Assembly: GCA_013388515.1 (NCBI GenBank)
Contig: JACAFC010000119.1
Location: forward strand, 1-35,314
DNA from: Ignavibacteriaceae bacterium
GTDB lineage: Bacteria > Bacteroidota > Ignavibacteria > Ignavibacteriales > Ignavibacteriaceae
Direction of reading: 5' to 3'
Length of the DNA stretch: 35,314 nucleotides
Positions 8,240 through 17,022 of the stretch are shown here, piece after piece; within the stretch, counting starts at the first letter, position 1, and each line of letters starts with the position of its first letter. The translations under genes were made by a program, and so were the position numbers. Below the pieces are notes generated by a model. The model was not told the DNA's origin and searched no databases. It worked only from the letters and a program-made list of their open reading frames with translations.

Positions 8240-9175
8240 TTAGTGGAGCAATTTTAAAATTCTGTCTGGTCTTATAGAGCCCAATAATCTGAACAAATCA
8301 CTAAATGGTATGCTTCTATCCCAAGAGAGTAATGTGATAAAAGCCTCTCCCACTACCATATCTCTCGAGACAAATCCCCAAAACCGGCTATCTAGGCTAT
8401 CATCGCGGTTATCTCCCATCATGAAGTAGTAATCCTTTTTAAAAGTATATGATGTTACAGGCACACCTTCAATTGTTACAACACTACCCTTTATATCAAC
8501 AACTCTTTTACCGTATTCTCTATCTATAATTGTTCTCCACTGCTCAACATTTTCAATATTCAGTCTTATTTTATCACCTTTTTTAGGAACAATCAGCGGT
8601 CCATAATTATCTTCATTCCATGGCATACCTTTAGGAAAGATTCTTGGTTCAATATATTCTTTTGGTTTTACGTATGGATTTAAATATTTAATATGTGATG
8701 GAATCCAAAACTCTTTTGAATTTACAAATACAACTTTGTTAATTATTTGGATTGTGTCGCCAGGTGTTCCAATACAGCGCTTAACATAGTTAACTCCAAG
8801 CTCACTTGCTTTTAACTGATCGCGATCTCCAGGATATTCAAAAACAACAATATCTTTTGGCTTCGGCTCTTTGAATGCGGGCAGCTGGAAATACGGCAGC
8901 GCAATTTCTGTAAACGGAATATACCTTGGTGATGTAGCGCCATAGATAAACTTATTTACTAAAACAAAATCACCAACTAAGATTGTATCTTCCATTGAGC
9001 CAGTTGGAATTCTGGTATTTTGAATTACAAAAGTGATTATAACCAATGCAGCAATAAGTGCAAAGAATAGCGATTCAAAAAATTCCTTAACTTTCTCAGC
9101 AAATGTTTTCTTCCTTTTTAATTCTTCTTCAGTTTTTATGCCTAAAAATTTTCTAAGTCCGCTTTTAAATGACAA
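8240..9175 (-). CDS. lepB: Signal peptidase I
   Basis: Membrane-bound serine protease that removes Sec and Tat signal peptides on the outer face of the cytoplasmic membrane. One transmembrane span (about residues 33-51) is followed by IPTGSMEDTILVGD with nucleophile Ser60, and NYVKRCIGTPGDTI with general-base Lys132. The MMGDNRDDSLDSRFWGFV box marks the family end of the catalytic domain. At 311 residues it is longer than Gram-positive homologues, with an insert between the Lys box and the GDNRDDS box (roughly residues 150-230), as in Bacteroidota-type enzymes. It sits 24 bases after gatB. Confidence 0.95.
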   Translation of the reverse strand: MSFKSGLRKFLGIKTEEELKRKKTFAEKVKEFFESLFFALIAALVIITFVIQNTRIPTGSMEDTILVGDFVLVNKFIYGATSPRYIPFTEIALPYFQLPAFKEPKPKDIVVFEYPGDRDQLKASELGVNYVKRCIGTPGDTIQIINKVVFVNSKEFWIPSHIKYLNPYVKPKEYIEPRIFPKGMPWNEDNYGPLIVPKKGDKIRLNIENVEQWRTIIDREYGKRVVDIKGSVVTIEGVPVTSYTFKKDYYFMMGDNRDDSLDSRFWGFVSRDMVVGEAFITLLSWDRSIPFSDLFRLLGSIRPDRILKLLH

Positions 9176-9199
9176 TTTTTACTCCATGTAGTTTTATGT

Positions 9200-10648
9200 T
9201 TAGTTCTCTTTTAATTGTGCCAATATTTTTCTTAATATTTCATTAACAGATTTAGGATTAGCTTTTCCTTGGGTCATTTTCATTATCTGTCCAATAAAAA
9301 ATCCAAAGACCTTTTCTTTGCCTTCAAAGTATTGTTTAAGTTCAGATGGATTATTTGCAATTATATCATTGATGATTTTCTCAAGTTTGGTTTCGTCGGT
9401 AATTTGGAAAAGATTTCTTTCTTTGATTATCTCAAGAGGTTCTTTGTTTTCCTCAAGCATTATTGGAAAAATATCTTTAGCAATTTTTCCGCTTATAGTT
9501 CCATCACTAATTAAATTTATCAATGAACCTAATCTGTTAGGTGAAATAGAAAAATCTTGTATTTCTATTTTCTTTTCGTTTAATGTTTTAAGAACATCAC
9601 CCATTATCCAATTGCTAGCCGATTTTGAATCTTTAGTGAATTTTAATAAAGATTCATAATAATCTGCTAGGTATTTAGATTGGGTTAATATTTCAGCATC
9701 GTACTCGGGAAGATTATATTCTTGAGTAAATCTATTTTTTCTCGTTTCGGGTAGTTCGGGTATTTGTTTTATTATTTCTTCATACCATTCTTTAGTAATT
9801 ACAATAGGGAATAGATCCGGTTCAGGAAAATAGCGGTAATCATGGGCTTCCTCTTTTGATCGCATTGGGAATACATCATTCAAATCAGCATTCCATAGTA
9901 AGGTTTGTTGCACTACTTTTTCACCATCTTCCACCAAATTAATTTGTCTTTCAATTTCAACGTTAATTGCTTTTTCAACGTTTTTGAAAGAGTTCATATT
10001 TTTAACTTCTGTTTTAGTGCCTAGTTCAGTCGAACCTATGGGTCTTATGGAAATATTGGCATCGCATCTGAACGATCCTTCCTCCATATTTCCGTCACAG
10101 ATTTCAAGGTATCTAACGAGTTGGTGGATTTTATTGAGGTAAGCCGAAGCTTCTTCACCAGAATTTAAATCGGGTTCGGTAACAATTTCAATTAGAGGAA
10201 CTCCGCAGCGATTAACATCAACTAATGTTTCATTGTTTCTGTCGTGAATAGATTTACCAGCATCTTCTTCCATATGAATACGCTTCAAACGAATTTGCTT
10301 TTGACTGCCATCCTTAGTTGAAATAGTGATAAAACCGTTCTCACAAATTGGTTCTTCATACTGTGATATTTGGTATCCTTTTGGTAAATCTGGGTAAAAA
10401 TAATTCTTCCTTGCAAAAATTGAATGTTCATTAATAGTGCAATTTGTAGCAATACCCATCCGAACAGTGAACTCTGCAACTTTTTTATTAAAAACTGGAA
10501 GAACGCCTGGATGGCCTAAACATACCGGGCACACATTGGTATTTGGAGGATTTCCAAATTTTGTTGAACAACTGCAAAAAGCTTTTGTTTCGGTAAGCAG
10601 TTGAGCATGTACTTCAAGGCCAATTACGGCTTCATATTTTTTATTCAT
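9200..10648 (-). CDS. gatB: Asp-tRNA(Asn)/Glu-tRNA(Gln) amidotransferase subunit B
   Basis: Subunit of GatCAB, which phosphorylates and amidates mischarged Glu-tRNA(Gln) or Asp-tRNA(Asn) using ammonia delivered from GatA. The N-terminus IGLEVHAQLLTETKAFCSCS and the four zinc-ligand cysteines C25, C27, C40 and C43 (CPVCLGHPG) are intact, as are EVKNMNSFKNVEKAI and DYRYFPEPDLFP. The C-terminal helical tRNA-binding region ends in GKANPKSVNEILRKIL, and the 482-residue length is normal. It is the first gene of the leftward group gatB-lepB-M16-M16. gatA and gatC are not in the window. Confidence 0.96.
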   Translation of the reverse strand: MNKKYEAVIGLEVHAQLLTETKAFCSCSTKFGNPPNTNVCPVCLGHPGVLPVFNKKVAEFTVRMGIATNCTINEHSIFARKNYFYPDLPKGYQISQYEEPICENGFITISTKDGSQKQIRLKRIHMEEDAGKSIHDRNNETLVDVNRCGVPLIEIVTEPDLNSGEEASAYLNKIHQLVRYLEICDGNMEEGSFRCDANISIRPIGSTELGTKTEVKNMNSFKNVEKAINVEIERQINLVEDGEKVVQQTLLWNADLNDVFPMRSKEEAHDYRYFPEPDLFPIVITKEWYEEIIKQIPELPETRKNRFTQEYNLPEYDAEILTQSKYLADYYESLLKFTKDSKSASNWIMGDVLKTLNEKKIEIQDFSISPNRLGSLINLISDGTISGKIAKDIFPIMLEENKEPLEIIKERNLFQITDETKLEKIINDIIANNPSELKQYFEGKEKVFGFFIGQIMKMTQGKANPKSVNEILRKILAQLKEN

Positions 10649-10791
10649 CGGTCCTGTATTATTTCAGAGATCAAATATATAAAACTTGTGTTATATGGAG
10701 AAGGTAAATTAGTGGTCAGGGTAAATGATTTGAAACAATACTTTGGGCTAAAATAGCCTATCAAGCAACTGGAAATTTCTTATACAGTCTA

Positions 10792-10833
10792 CATTCACTA
10801 AATTTGATATAAGAAATAAATTGAAAGTGAATG
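10792..10833 (+). promoter_or_regulatory. Inverted repeat directly before the start codon of the large M16 gene
   Basis: CATTCACT (10792-10799) and AGTGAATG (10826-10833) are perfect 8-base inverted arms with 26 bases between them. A second weaker pairing (AAATTT with AAATT) lies inside. The right arm ends one base before the ATG at 10835, where a ribosome-binding site would lie. It could be an operator or a structure that restrains translation. Confidence 0.4.
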
Positions 10834-10834
10834 G

Positions 10835-13642
10835 ATGAAATCAAATTATGCTGTTGCAGCTTTATTGTTTTTTTTCTCGCTAAATACTTTATCACAAAAC
10901 ATCAGTTCCATTGAAAACAAACTTCCGGTTGATTCTAATGTAACAATTGGTAAACTAGAAAATGGATTGACCTACTATCTCCGTTATAACAAAAAGCCCG
11001 AAAATAGATTGTTTCTTCGTCTGGTATTGAATGCGGGGTCTATACTTGAGGAGGAAAATCAAAAAGGATTAGCTCATTTTGTGGAACATATGGCCTTTAA
11101 CGGTACAAAACATTTTGCTAAAAATGAGATCATCAATTACATGGAATCTATTGGGATGAGATTTGGTGCGGATGTAAATGCATCAACAAGTTTTGATGAA
11201 ACAGTATATATGATTGAAGTTCCAACAGACAGTTTAGAAACGGTGGTTAAAGGACTTAGCATTCTTAAAGATTGGGCATCAGCGTTAAGTTTTGACTCGT
11301 TGGAAATTGAAAAAGAAAGAGGCGTAATTACCGAAGAATGGAGACTTGGCAGAGGAGCTAATGCCAGAGTATTCGATAAACAAGCTCCAATTCTGTTTAA
11401 AAATTCAAGATATGCTGAAAGGCTTCCTATAGGGGATATTGGAATTATTTCAAGCTTTGAACATGAAACTCTAAAAAAGTTTTATCGAGACTGGTACCGA
11501 CCGGATTTAATGGCTGTAGTTGCTGTGGGTGACATAGATAAAAATTGGTTAGAAAAAACAATTACAGCTCTTTTTTCTGAAATACCAAAGGTGTCAGAAC
11601 AAAAAGAAAGAATTATATACCCTATACCCGATATTGATGAAGTTCTTTTCTCAATTAATTCTGATCCTGAATTACCTCAATCTTCAATAAGTTTATATTA
11701 TAAATTTCCTATCCAAAAAATACAGACTATAAAAGACTATAAAGAAGAACTTGTTCAAAGTTTGTACAATGGTATGCTTAACAGCAGATTAAGTGAGTTA
11801 ACACAAAATCCCGAACCCCCATTTTTATACGCATATTCAAGTAAGGGCAATTTTATAAGAAGTAAGAGCTTTTCTGTGCTTGGCGCCGTTCCTAAGGAAG
11901 ATTCACTTTTATTGGCTCTTAAAAGCCTTTTAACTGAATCGGAACGAGTTCGTCAAAGTGGATTTACAGAAGCAGAATTGAATAGGCAAAAAGCAGAAAT
12001 GTTAAGAGGATTGGAGGTCAGGTTCAATGAAAAGGAGAATACAAAATCAAACGTTTATGTAAATCAATATTCTTTACATTATCTTAATTCTAACCCAATA
12101 CCGGGAATTGACTTTCAGTATGAAATAACAAAAACATTACTTCCGGAAATATCGCTGCAAGACGTAAATAAGGTTGCGAACACTCTATTTTCAGATAATA
12201 ATTATGTAGTGCTTGTTTCTGTTCCGGAAAAGTTAGGCTTAATACTTCCGAGTGAGGAGGAACTAAGAAAAACGATCATAGAGGTAAAGAAAAATCGTTT
12301 AAGTGAGTATAAGGAAACTTTATCGAGTATTGCTTTAATTGAAACTCCGCTTAAAAAAGCAAACATAAACAGTGAAAATAAAGTAGAAGACCTTGGAATA
12401 ACAGAACTGGAATTGGAAAATGGGGTTAGAGTAATCTTAAAACCAACGGATTTTAAGAAAGATGAAATAGTTTTTAGAGCTTTTAGCGATGGCGGTACAT
12501 CACTTGTGAATGATGAGGACTATATCCCGGCAGCAACAGCAACTTCAATTGTTACACAAAGCGGTGTTGGTAATATGAATTTAATAGAGCTGCAAAAATT
12601 CTTGAAAGGAAAAGTCGTAAACGTTTCACCCTACATAGGTGAGCTTGCCGAGGGCTTAAATGGTTCTGTTTCTGTAAAAGACATAGAAACTATGTTCCAG
12701 TTAATTTATTTGAATTTTGTTTCTCCAAGATGTGATAGCAGCGCATTTCTTTCTTATAGAACAAGACTTGAAAACTATTTAAAAAATCGTGACAAGGATC
12801 CAGAGTTAGCATTTAGAGATTCAGTTAATTCTATAATTTCTCAATATCATCCGCGAAGAAAACCGTGGACTGCCGAAACTCTAGATAAATTAAACCCGCA
12901 GAAATCATTTGCTATTTTTAAAGATCGATTTGCAGATGCATCTGATTTTACTTTCATTTTTGTTGGCGCTTTTAGTGTAGATTCTATTAAACCATTAATA
13001 CAAACATATCTAGGAAACTTGCCAGCAACCAACCGAAAAGAACATTGGAAAAATATTGGGGTGCTGGCTCCAAAAGGTATCATACGCAAAGAAGTTCTGA
13101 AAGGAATAGAAAATAAATGTATTGTTAATCTTATTTTTACAGGCGATTTTAATTGGGATCCTTGGGAGATTCACAAGTTTTCTGCAATGATTGATGTAAT
13201 GAACATTAAATTACGTGAAGTTATTAGAGAAGAGATGAGTGGAACATATGGAGTTAGTGTAAATCATTCACTTCAGAAATTACCACTTGAAAAATATATG
13301 ACAGCAATTTCGTTTGGTTGTAATCCTGATAGAGCTGATGAACTTATTAAAACAGTTTTTGACCAGATTGACAGTATGAAGTCAATTAGATTGGATGAAA
13401 TATATTTAACTAAAGTTAAGGAAACTCAGCGGCGGGAGTGGGAAGAAAATCTTAAGGAAAATAATTTTTGGGTTAATAGATTATGGACATATTATTTATA
13501 TGATTATGATCTTGAGGATTTTTTTGAATATGGAAAAAGAATTGAAAAATTAAATCCTGAGATCATCAAAAATGCTGTAAAAGAATATTTCAATATGGAA
13601 AATTTTATTCAAGTTGTTCTTAAACCGGAACAAAATAATTAG
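10835..13642 (+). CDS. Large secreted M16 family zinc metallopeptidase (PqqL-like)
   Basis: A 935-residue two-half M16 protease with a signal peptide (hydrophobic core about residues 6-16, likely cleavage near TLSQ-N), so it is exported to the periplasm or outer membrane. The zinc site is GLAHFVEHMAFNG with His81, Glu84 and His85, and EKERGVITEEW carries the downstream Glu ligand. The second half (after about residue 520) has the same fold without a zinc site and keeps IREEMSGTYGVSV. Single-chain enzymes of this size resemble PqqL, which degrades peptides or small proteins in the periplasm. It has its own divergent promoter region shared with gatB; the DASS transporter follows 20 bases after the stop. 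Confidence 0.93.
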   Translation: MKSNYAVAALLFFFSLNTLSQNISSIENKLPVDSNVTIGKLENGLTYYLRYNKKPENRLFLRLVLNAGSILEEENQKGLAHFVEHMAFNGTKHFAKNEIINYMESIGMRFGADVNASTSFDETVYMIEVPTDSLETVVKGLSILKDWASALSFDSLEIEKERGVITEEWRLGRGANARVFDKQAPILFKNSRYAERLPIGDIGIISSFEHETLKKFYRDWYRPDLMAVVAVGDIDKNWLEKTITALFSEIPKVSEQKERIIYPIPDIDEVLFSINSDPELPQSSISLYYKFPIQKIQTIKDYKEELVQSLYNGMLNSRLSELTQNPEPPFLYAYSSKGNFIRSKSFSVLGAVPKEDSLLLALKSLLTESERVRQSGFTEAELNRQKAEMLRGLEVRFNEKENTKSNVYVNQYSLHYLNSNPIPGIDFQYEITKTLLPEISLQDVNKVANTLFSDNNYVVLVSVPEKLGLILPSEEELRKTIIEVKKNRLSEYKETLSSIALIETPLKKANINSENKVEDLGITELELENGVRVILKPTDFKKDEIVFRAFSDGGTSLVNDEDYIPAATATSIVTQSGVGNMNLIELQKFLKGKVVNVSPYIGELAEGLNGSVSVKDIETMFQLIYLNFVSPRCDSSAFLSYRTRLENYLKNRDKDPELAFRDSVNSIISQYHPRRKPWTAETLDKLNPQKSFAIFKDRFADASDFTFIFVGAFSVDSIKPLIQTYLGNLPATNRKEHWKNIGVLAPKGIIRKEVLKGIENKCIVNLIFTGDFNWDPWEIHKFSAMIDVMNIKLREVIREEMSGTYGVSVNHSLQKLPLEKYMTAISFGCNPDRADELIKTVFDQIDSMKSIRLDEIYLTKVKETQRREWEENLKENNFWVNRLWTYYLYDYDLEDFFEYGKRIEKLNPEIIKNAVKEYFNMENFIQVVLKPEQNN

Positions 13643-13662
13643 AAATATGAAAATCCAGATAA

Positions 13663-15177
13663 ATGCCGCCAGTTAAAAAAATTGGTCTTTTGGGGGGATT
13701 AGTAACCTTCATCGTTATAATATTATTTATTGACTTAGATCCTTTGAACCCTGATGTTACCAAAATGGCTGCAGTTGCAACACTGATGGCAATATGGTGG
13801 ATGACTGAAGCTGTGCCATTAGCTGCAACTTCATTACTTCCTATTATTCTCTTTCCAATTCTTGGAATACTTGATGGTGAGAAGACTTCAAGTTCTTATA
13901 TAAACTCGGTAGTTTTTTTATTTATTGGCGGATTTCTTCTTGCTTTGGCAATGGAAAAATGGAATTTGCACAAAAGAATAGCTTTGAAAATAATAACATT
14001 TTTTGGAGCCAGCCTTAATGCTATAGTAATTGGATTTATGGCCGCAACTGCATTCATCTCTATGTGGATATCGAATACCGCTACTGCAATAATGATGCTG
14101 CCTATAGGATTAGCTGTAATTACAAAAATTGAAAATGAATTTGGAAAAGAAGTCACTCACAATTTCTCAGTAACACTTATGCTCGTAATTGCTTACGCAT
14201 GCTCGCTTGGAGGGCTTACCACCTTAATTGGAACCCCAACTAATCTTGTATTTGTAAGAGTATTGAAAATCAGTTTTCCCAATTCACCATCAATTGGATT
14301 TGGAAATTGGATGTTACTAGGTATACCTATTGCTATTATTATGCTTTTGTTTACAGCCTTTTTGTTAACAAAAGTTTTCTTCAAGTATGATAAATCTTTA
14401 AAAATTAGACCGGATTTGATTGAAGAAGAATACAAATCTCTAGGTAAAATTGCTTTCGAGGAATCAATTGTTGCAATAGTTTTTTCTTTAACAGTTTTGC
14501 TTTGGATCTTTAGAACTGACATGAATCTTGGTTTTTTAGTTATACCAGGATGGGCGAAATTGTTTTCATTTTCTAATTACTTAAATGACGGTATAGTTGC
14601 TGTTGCAATGGCACTATTGCTGTTTATTATTCCGGCAAGTAAAAATGCAGATAATCAAAGGATGATTTTAGATTCAACCATTTTCAGTAAAGTTCCTTGG
14701 GGCGTGATTTTACTTTTCGGCGGCGGCTTTGCTATTGCAGAGGGTTTTACTTCAACGGGGTTATCACAATTTATCGGCTCTAAATTGCAGGGAATTACTC
14801 TCTTTTCACCAATAGTAATTGTTATTTTAACTGCATTTATAATTACATTTTTAAGTGAATTGACATCAAACACTGCGACTGTTCAGATGGTTTTACCAAT
14901 TTTAGCTTCAGTATCAGTTGCTGCTCAAATAAATCCTTTATTACTTATGATAACTGCGACTTTTGCTGCTTCTATGGGTTTTATGCTTCCGGTAGCAACA
15001 CCGCCTAACACAATTGCCTTTTCTAGTGAAAGACTTAAAATATTGGAAATGGTTAAAGCTGGATTTTGGATGAATATATTTGGAGTTGTTGTTATCAGCA
15101 TACTTGTTTATTTACTCGGTACAGTTCTATTTAATCTAAATGAATTTCCAACCTGGGCAGTGACTGTGACAAAATGA
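13663..15177 (+). CDS. DASS/SLC13 family sodium-coupled anion (dicarboxylate) transporter
   Basis: A 504-residue inner-membrane protein with about 11-12 transmembrane segments. The two inverted-repeat halves each carry the Ser-Asn-Thr motif that builds the sodium and substrate sites: WISNTATAIMMLP (S137-N138-T139) and LTSNTATVQMVLP (S402-N403-T404). WWMTEAVPLAATSLLP near the N-terminus is also typical. Relatives import succinate, malate, fumarate, citrate or sulfate with Na+; dicarboxylates are most likely here, but the substrate is not decidable from sequence. The start lacks a clear ribosome-binding site; it lies 20 bases after the M16 gene, so translation may be coupled. Confidence 0.92.
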   Translation: MPPVKKIGLLGGLVTFIVIILFIDLDPLNPDVTKMAAVATLMAIWWMTEAVPLAATSLLPIILFPILGILDGEKTSSSYINSVVFLFIGGFLLALAMEKWNLHKRIALKIITFFGASLNAIVIGFMAATAFISMWISNTATAIMMLPIGLAVITKIENEFGKEVTHNFSVTLMLVIAYACSLGGLTTLIGTPTNLVFVRVLKISFPNSPSIGFGNWMLLGIPIAIIMLLFTAFLLTKVFFKYDKSLKIRPDLIEEEYKSLGKIAFEESIVAIVFSLTVLLWIFRTDMNLGFLVIPGWAKLFSFSNYLNDGIVAVAMALLLFIIPASKNADNQRMILDSTIFSKVPWGVILLFGGGFAIAEGFTSTGLSQFIGSKLQGITLFSPIVIVILTAFIITFLSELTSNTATVQMVLPILASVSVAAQINPLLLMITATFAASMGFMLPVATPPNTIAFSSERLKILEMVKAGFWMNIFGVVVISILVYLLGTVLFNLNEFPTWAVTVTK

Positions 15178-15200
15178 TTACCTGTATTTGAATTTTCACG

Positions 15201-15229
15201 TTGACACCTTCATGGGACTTTTTTAGATT
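15201..15229 (+). promoter_or_regulatory. Candidate sigma70-type promoter before the small lipoprotein gene
   Basis: TTGACA (15201-15206) is followed after 17 bases by TAGATT (15224-15229), a 4-of-6 match to the -10 consensus. Transcription would begin about two bases before the ATG at 15238, which would make the message almost leaderless. The -35 box is perfect, the -10 box mediocre. Confidence 0.4.
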
Positions 15230-15237
15230 AAGTAAGA

Positions 15238-15669
15238 ATGAAAACTTTTAACTACAAAATTCTTAATATCGCAGTTATAATATTCACAATGCTTGTGATT
15301 ACCACTTGCCGCGAGGAAGTCATTTCACCTCGAAATAATTCTGGGAATATTAACGAACCTTATAAATCAAGCATAAGAAATTCATACACGTTTATACTCA
15401 ATGCCGAAAATTTATCACAATTAGTAGTTGACTATCCTACCATAAATTATTTTAGCAGCCGCATATTCATTTCCGTTCTAGATTATTCATCTGGTTCGTT
15501 TGAGGTAGTGCTTTTTACAAAATCGCGTGAAATTGTATATAGTACTAAACTAAGTGAAGAAAGCTCTGGCAAATATGCTTCCGTAGATGGTGTTCGGCCA
15601 GAAATAGTTGAGTTCAAGTTCAATAATTTTTCGGGCAAATTAAAATTTCAACTTACCGGCGTTCTATAA
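15238..15669 (+). CDS. Small putative lipoprotein of unknown function
   Basis: A 143-residue exported protein. The N-terminus has a basic start, a hydrophobic run and then LVITTC followed by acidic residues (REE). This is an imperfect lipobox (Thr instead of Gly/Ala/Ser before the Cys) that fits a lipoprotein anchored through Cys24; if not lipidated it would still be exported. The mature part has beta-strand-like spacing (FISVLDYSSGSFEVVLFTKS; VEFKFNNFSGKLKFQLTGVL), like a small beta-sandwich. No family is recognised. It stands alone between the DASS transporter and corA, behind a possible promoter of its own. Confidence 0.65.
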   Translation: MKTFNYKILNIAVIIFTMLVITTCREEVISPRNNSGNINEPYKSSIRNSYTFILNAENLSQLVVDYPTINYFSSRIFISVLDYSSGSFEVVLFTKSREIVYSTKLSEESSGKYASVDGVRPEIVEFKFNNFSGKLKFQLTGVL

Positions 15670-15684
15670 ATTCCTATCCTTTTT

Positions 15685-15769
15685 GATAAATTTTATCTAA
15701 ATATTTATTCTGTTCATCTCAAAAGTTTTTTTTGCTTATTTTATAAGCGTTAAACAAGATAAATTTTAA
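15685..15769. promoter_or_regulatory. Palindromes and repeats in the corA leader
   Basis: Three short elements lie before corA: the palindrome GATAAATTTTATC (15685-15697), a 6-base-pair hairpin GCTTAT-TTT-ATAAGC (15734-15748), and a second copy of GATAAATTTTA (15759-15769). The region is very AT-rich, so chance cannot be excluded. It may hold the corA promoter and operator. Confidence 0.3.
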
Positions 15770-15785
15770 TTAGACTAATCATAAA

Positions 15786-16865
15786 ATGATTGCAAAGAAG
15801 TACAGAACAACAAAAAAGGGATTATCGCCAGGCAGTGCGGTTTTCACAGGAGACCAAAAACTTGATAAAGCATTAATTACAGTTTTCGAGTATGATGAAA
15901 ATCATTTTCTGGAAAAGAAAATTGATGATTTAAAAGAAATAGAGCAGCTTTATGCCAAGGCGAAATGCTTTTGGATTAATCTCTCGGGATTGCATGACGT
16001 TAAAATAATCGAGGATGTATGCAAAATTTTTAGTATTCATTCTTTAGCCCTCGAAGACATACTTAATGTAAATCACAGCCCAAAAATAGAAGAACATGAA
16101 AATTTTCTTTTTCTCATCTTGAAGATGATTGATTTCAACAAATCAAATCAAGAGTTGAATATAGAACAAGTTAGTATGATTCTTGGAAAAAACTATGTAA
16201 TAACATTTCAAGAAAATGTAGGTGATGTTTTTGATATTTTAAGAGATAGAATTAGAACAGCAAAGGGACGAGTAAGAACAGCCGGTCCCGATTATTTGAT
16301 GTATCGGCTTTTAGATTCGATAGTTGACAATTACTTTATTACTCTTGAACATATTGATGATAAAATAGAATTGATTGAGGAAAAACTTTTGGAGGATTCT
16401 GAAGAATCATATTTAAAAGAAATTCATAAATTAAGAAAAGACATACTCAGGCTAAGACGAGCCGTATATCCAATGCGTGATATGGTTTACTATCTTCAAA
16501 AAGGGGAAAACCAATTAATTGAAAAACCTACTTTGGTTTTTACCAGAGATTTGTATGATCACATTGCAAATAATATTGAAACCATTGAAAATTATCGCGA
16601 AATAATAAATGGAGTTCTAGAAGTACATTTAACTAATGCAAGCCATAAGATGAACCAAGTAATTAAATTACTTACAATTATTTCAACTATTTTTATCCCG
16701 CTTACTTTTATAGTTGGAATTTACGGGATGAATTTTAATACCAGTGTAAGTGCCTATAATATGCCGGAGTTAAACTGGAAATACGGTTACTTGTTTATTA
16801 TGATTTTAATGGTTGTGATTTCTCTTGGATTGGTAGTATTTTTTAAAAGAAAAAAATGGTTTTAA
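15786..16865 (+). CDS. corA: CorA-type magnesium/cobalt transporter
   Basis: A 359-residue CorA protein that forms pentameric Mg2+ (and Co2+/Ni2+) channels in the cytoplasmic membrane. A large cytoplasmic alpha/beta domain (about residues 1-250, with FWINLSGLHD and SLALEDILN) leads through long helices into two C-terminal transmembrane segments. The selectivity motif YGMNF is intact (Tyr313-Gly314-Met315-Asn316) and the protein ends in the usual basic tail RKKWF. Length is normal. It appears to be monocistronic: 117 bases before it and 157 after it are non-coding. Confidence 0.96.
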   Translation: MIAKKYRTTKKGLSPGSAVFTGDQKLDKALITVFEYDENHFLEKKIDDLKEIEQLYAKAKCFWINLSGLHDVKIIEDVCKIFSIHSLALEDILNVNHSPKIEEHENFLFLILKMIDFNKSNQELNIEQVSMILGKNYVITFQENVGDVFDILRDRIRTAKGRVRTAGPDYLMYRLLDSIVDNYFITLEHIDDKIELIEEKLLEDSEESYLKEIHKLRKDILRLRRAVYPMRDMVYYLQKGENQLIEKPTLVFTRDLYDHIANNIETIENYREIINGVLEVHLTNASHKMNQVIKLLTIISTIFIPLTFIVGIYGMNFNTSVSAYNMPELNWKYGYLFIMILMVVISLGLVVFFKRKKWF

Positions 16866-17022
16866 TAGAATTTCTTAATTTTTAGTAAATTACAGAACCA
16901 GACGATTTGATAATGAGTTTTGGGGAAGTGTTCGCTGCTGTGCACAAACCGTTTCTTTCCCACATTTTGGTTTTTATTTAAAAATAATTCAATAATAAAT
17001 AAATCAAAATTTTTAATTATTT

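Noticed and set aside
10672-10679. TATATTTG on the minus strand before gatB, matching the Bacteroidota -7 box TAnnTTTG
   Set aside because: No -33 TTTG/TTG element lies at a suitable distance upstream, and the genome seems to use sigma70-type and Shine-Dalgarno signals.
16866-17022. Partially self-complementary stretch between corA and pepF (TGGGGAA with TTTCCCA)
   Set aside because: The pairing needs a bulge and a long loop and is not followed by a U-run, so it is not a supported terminator.
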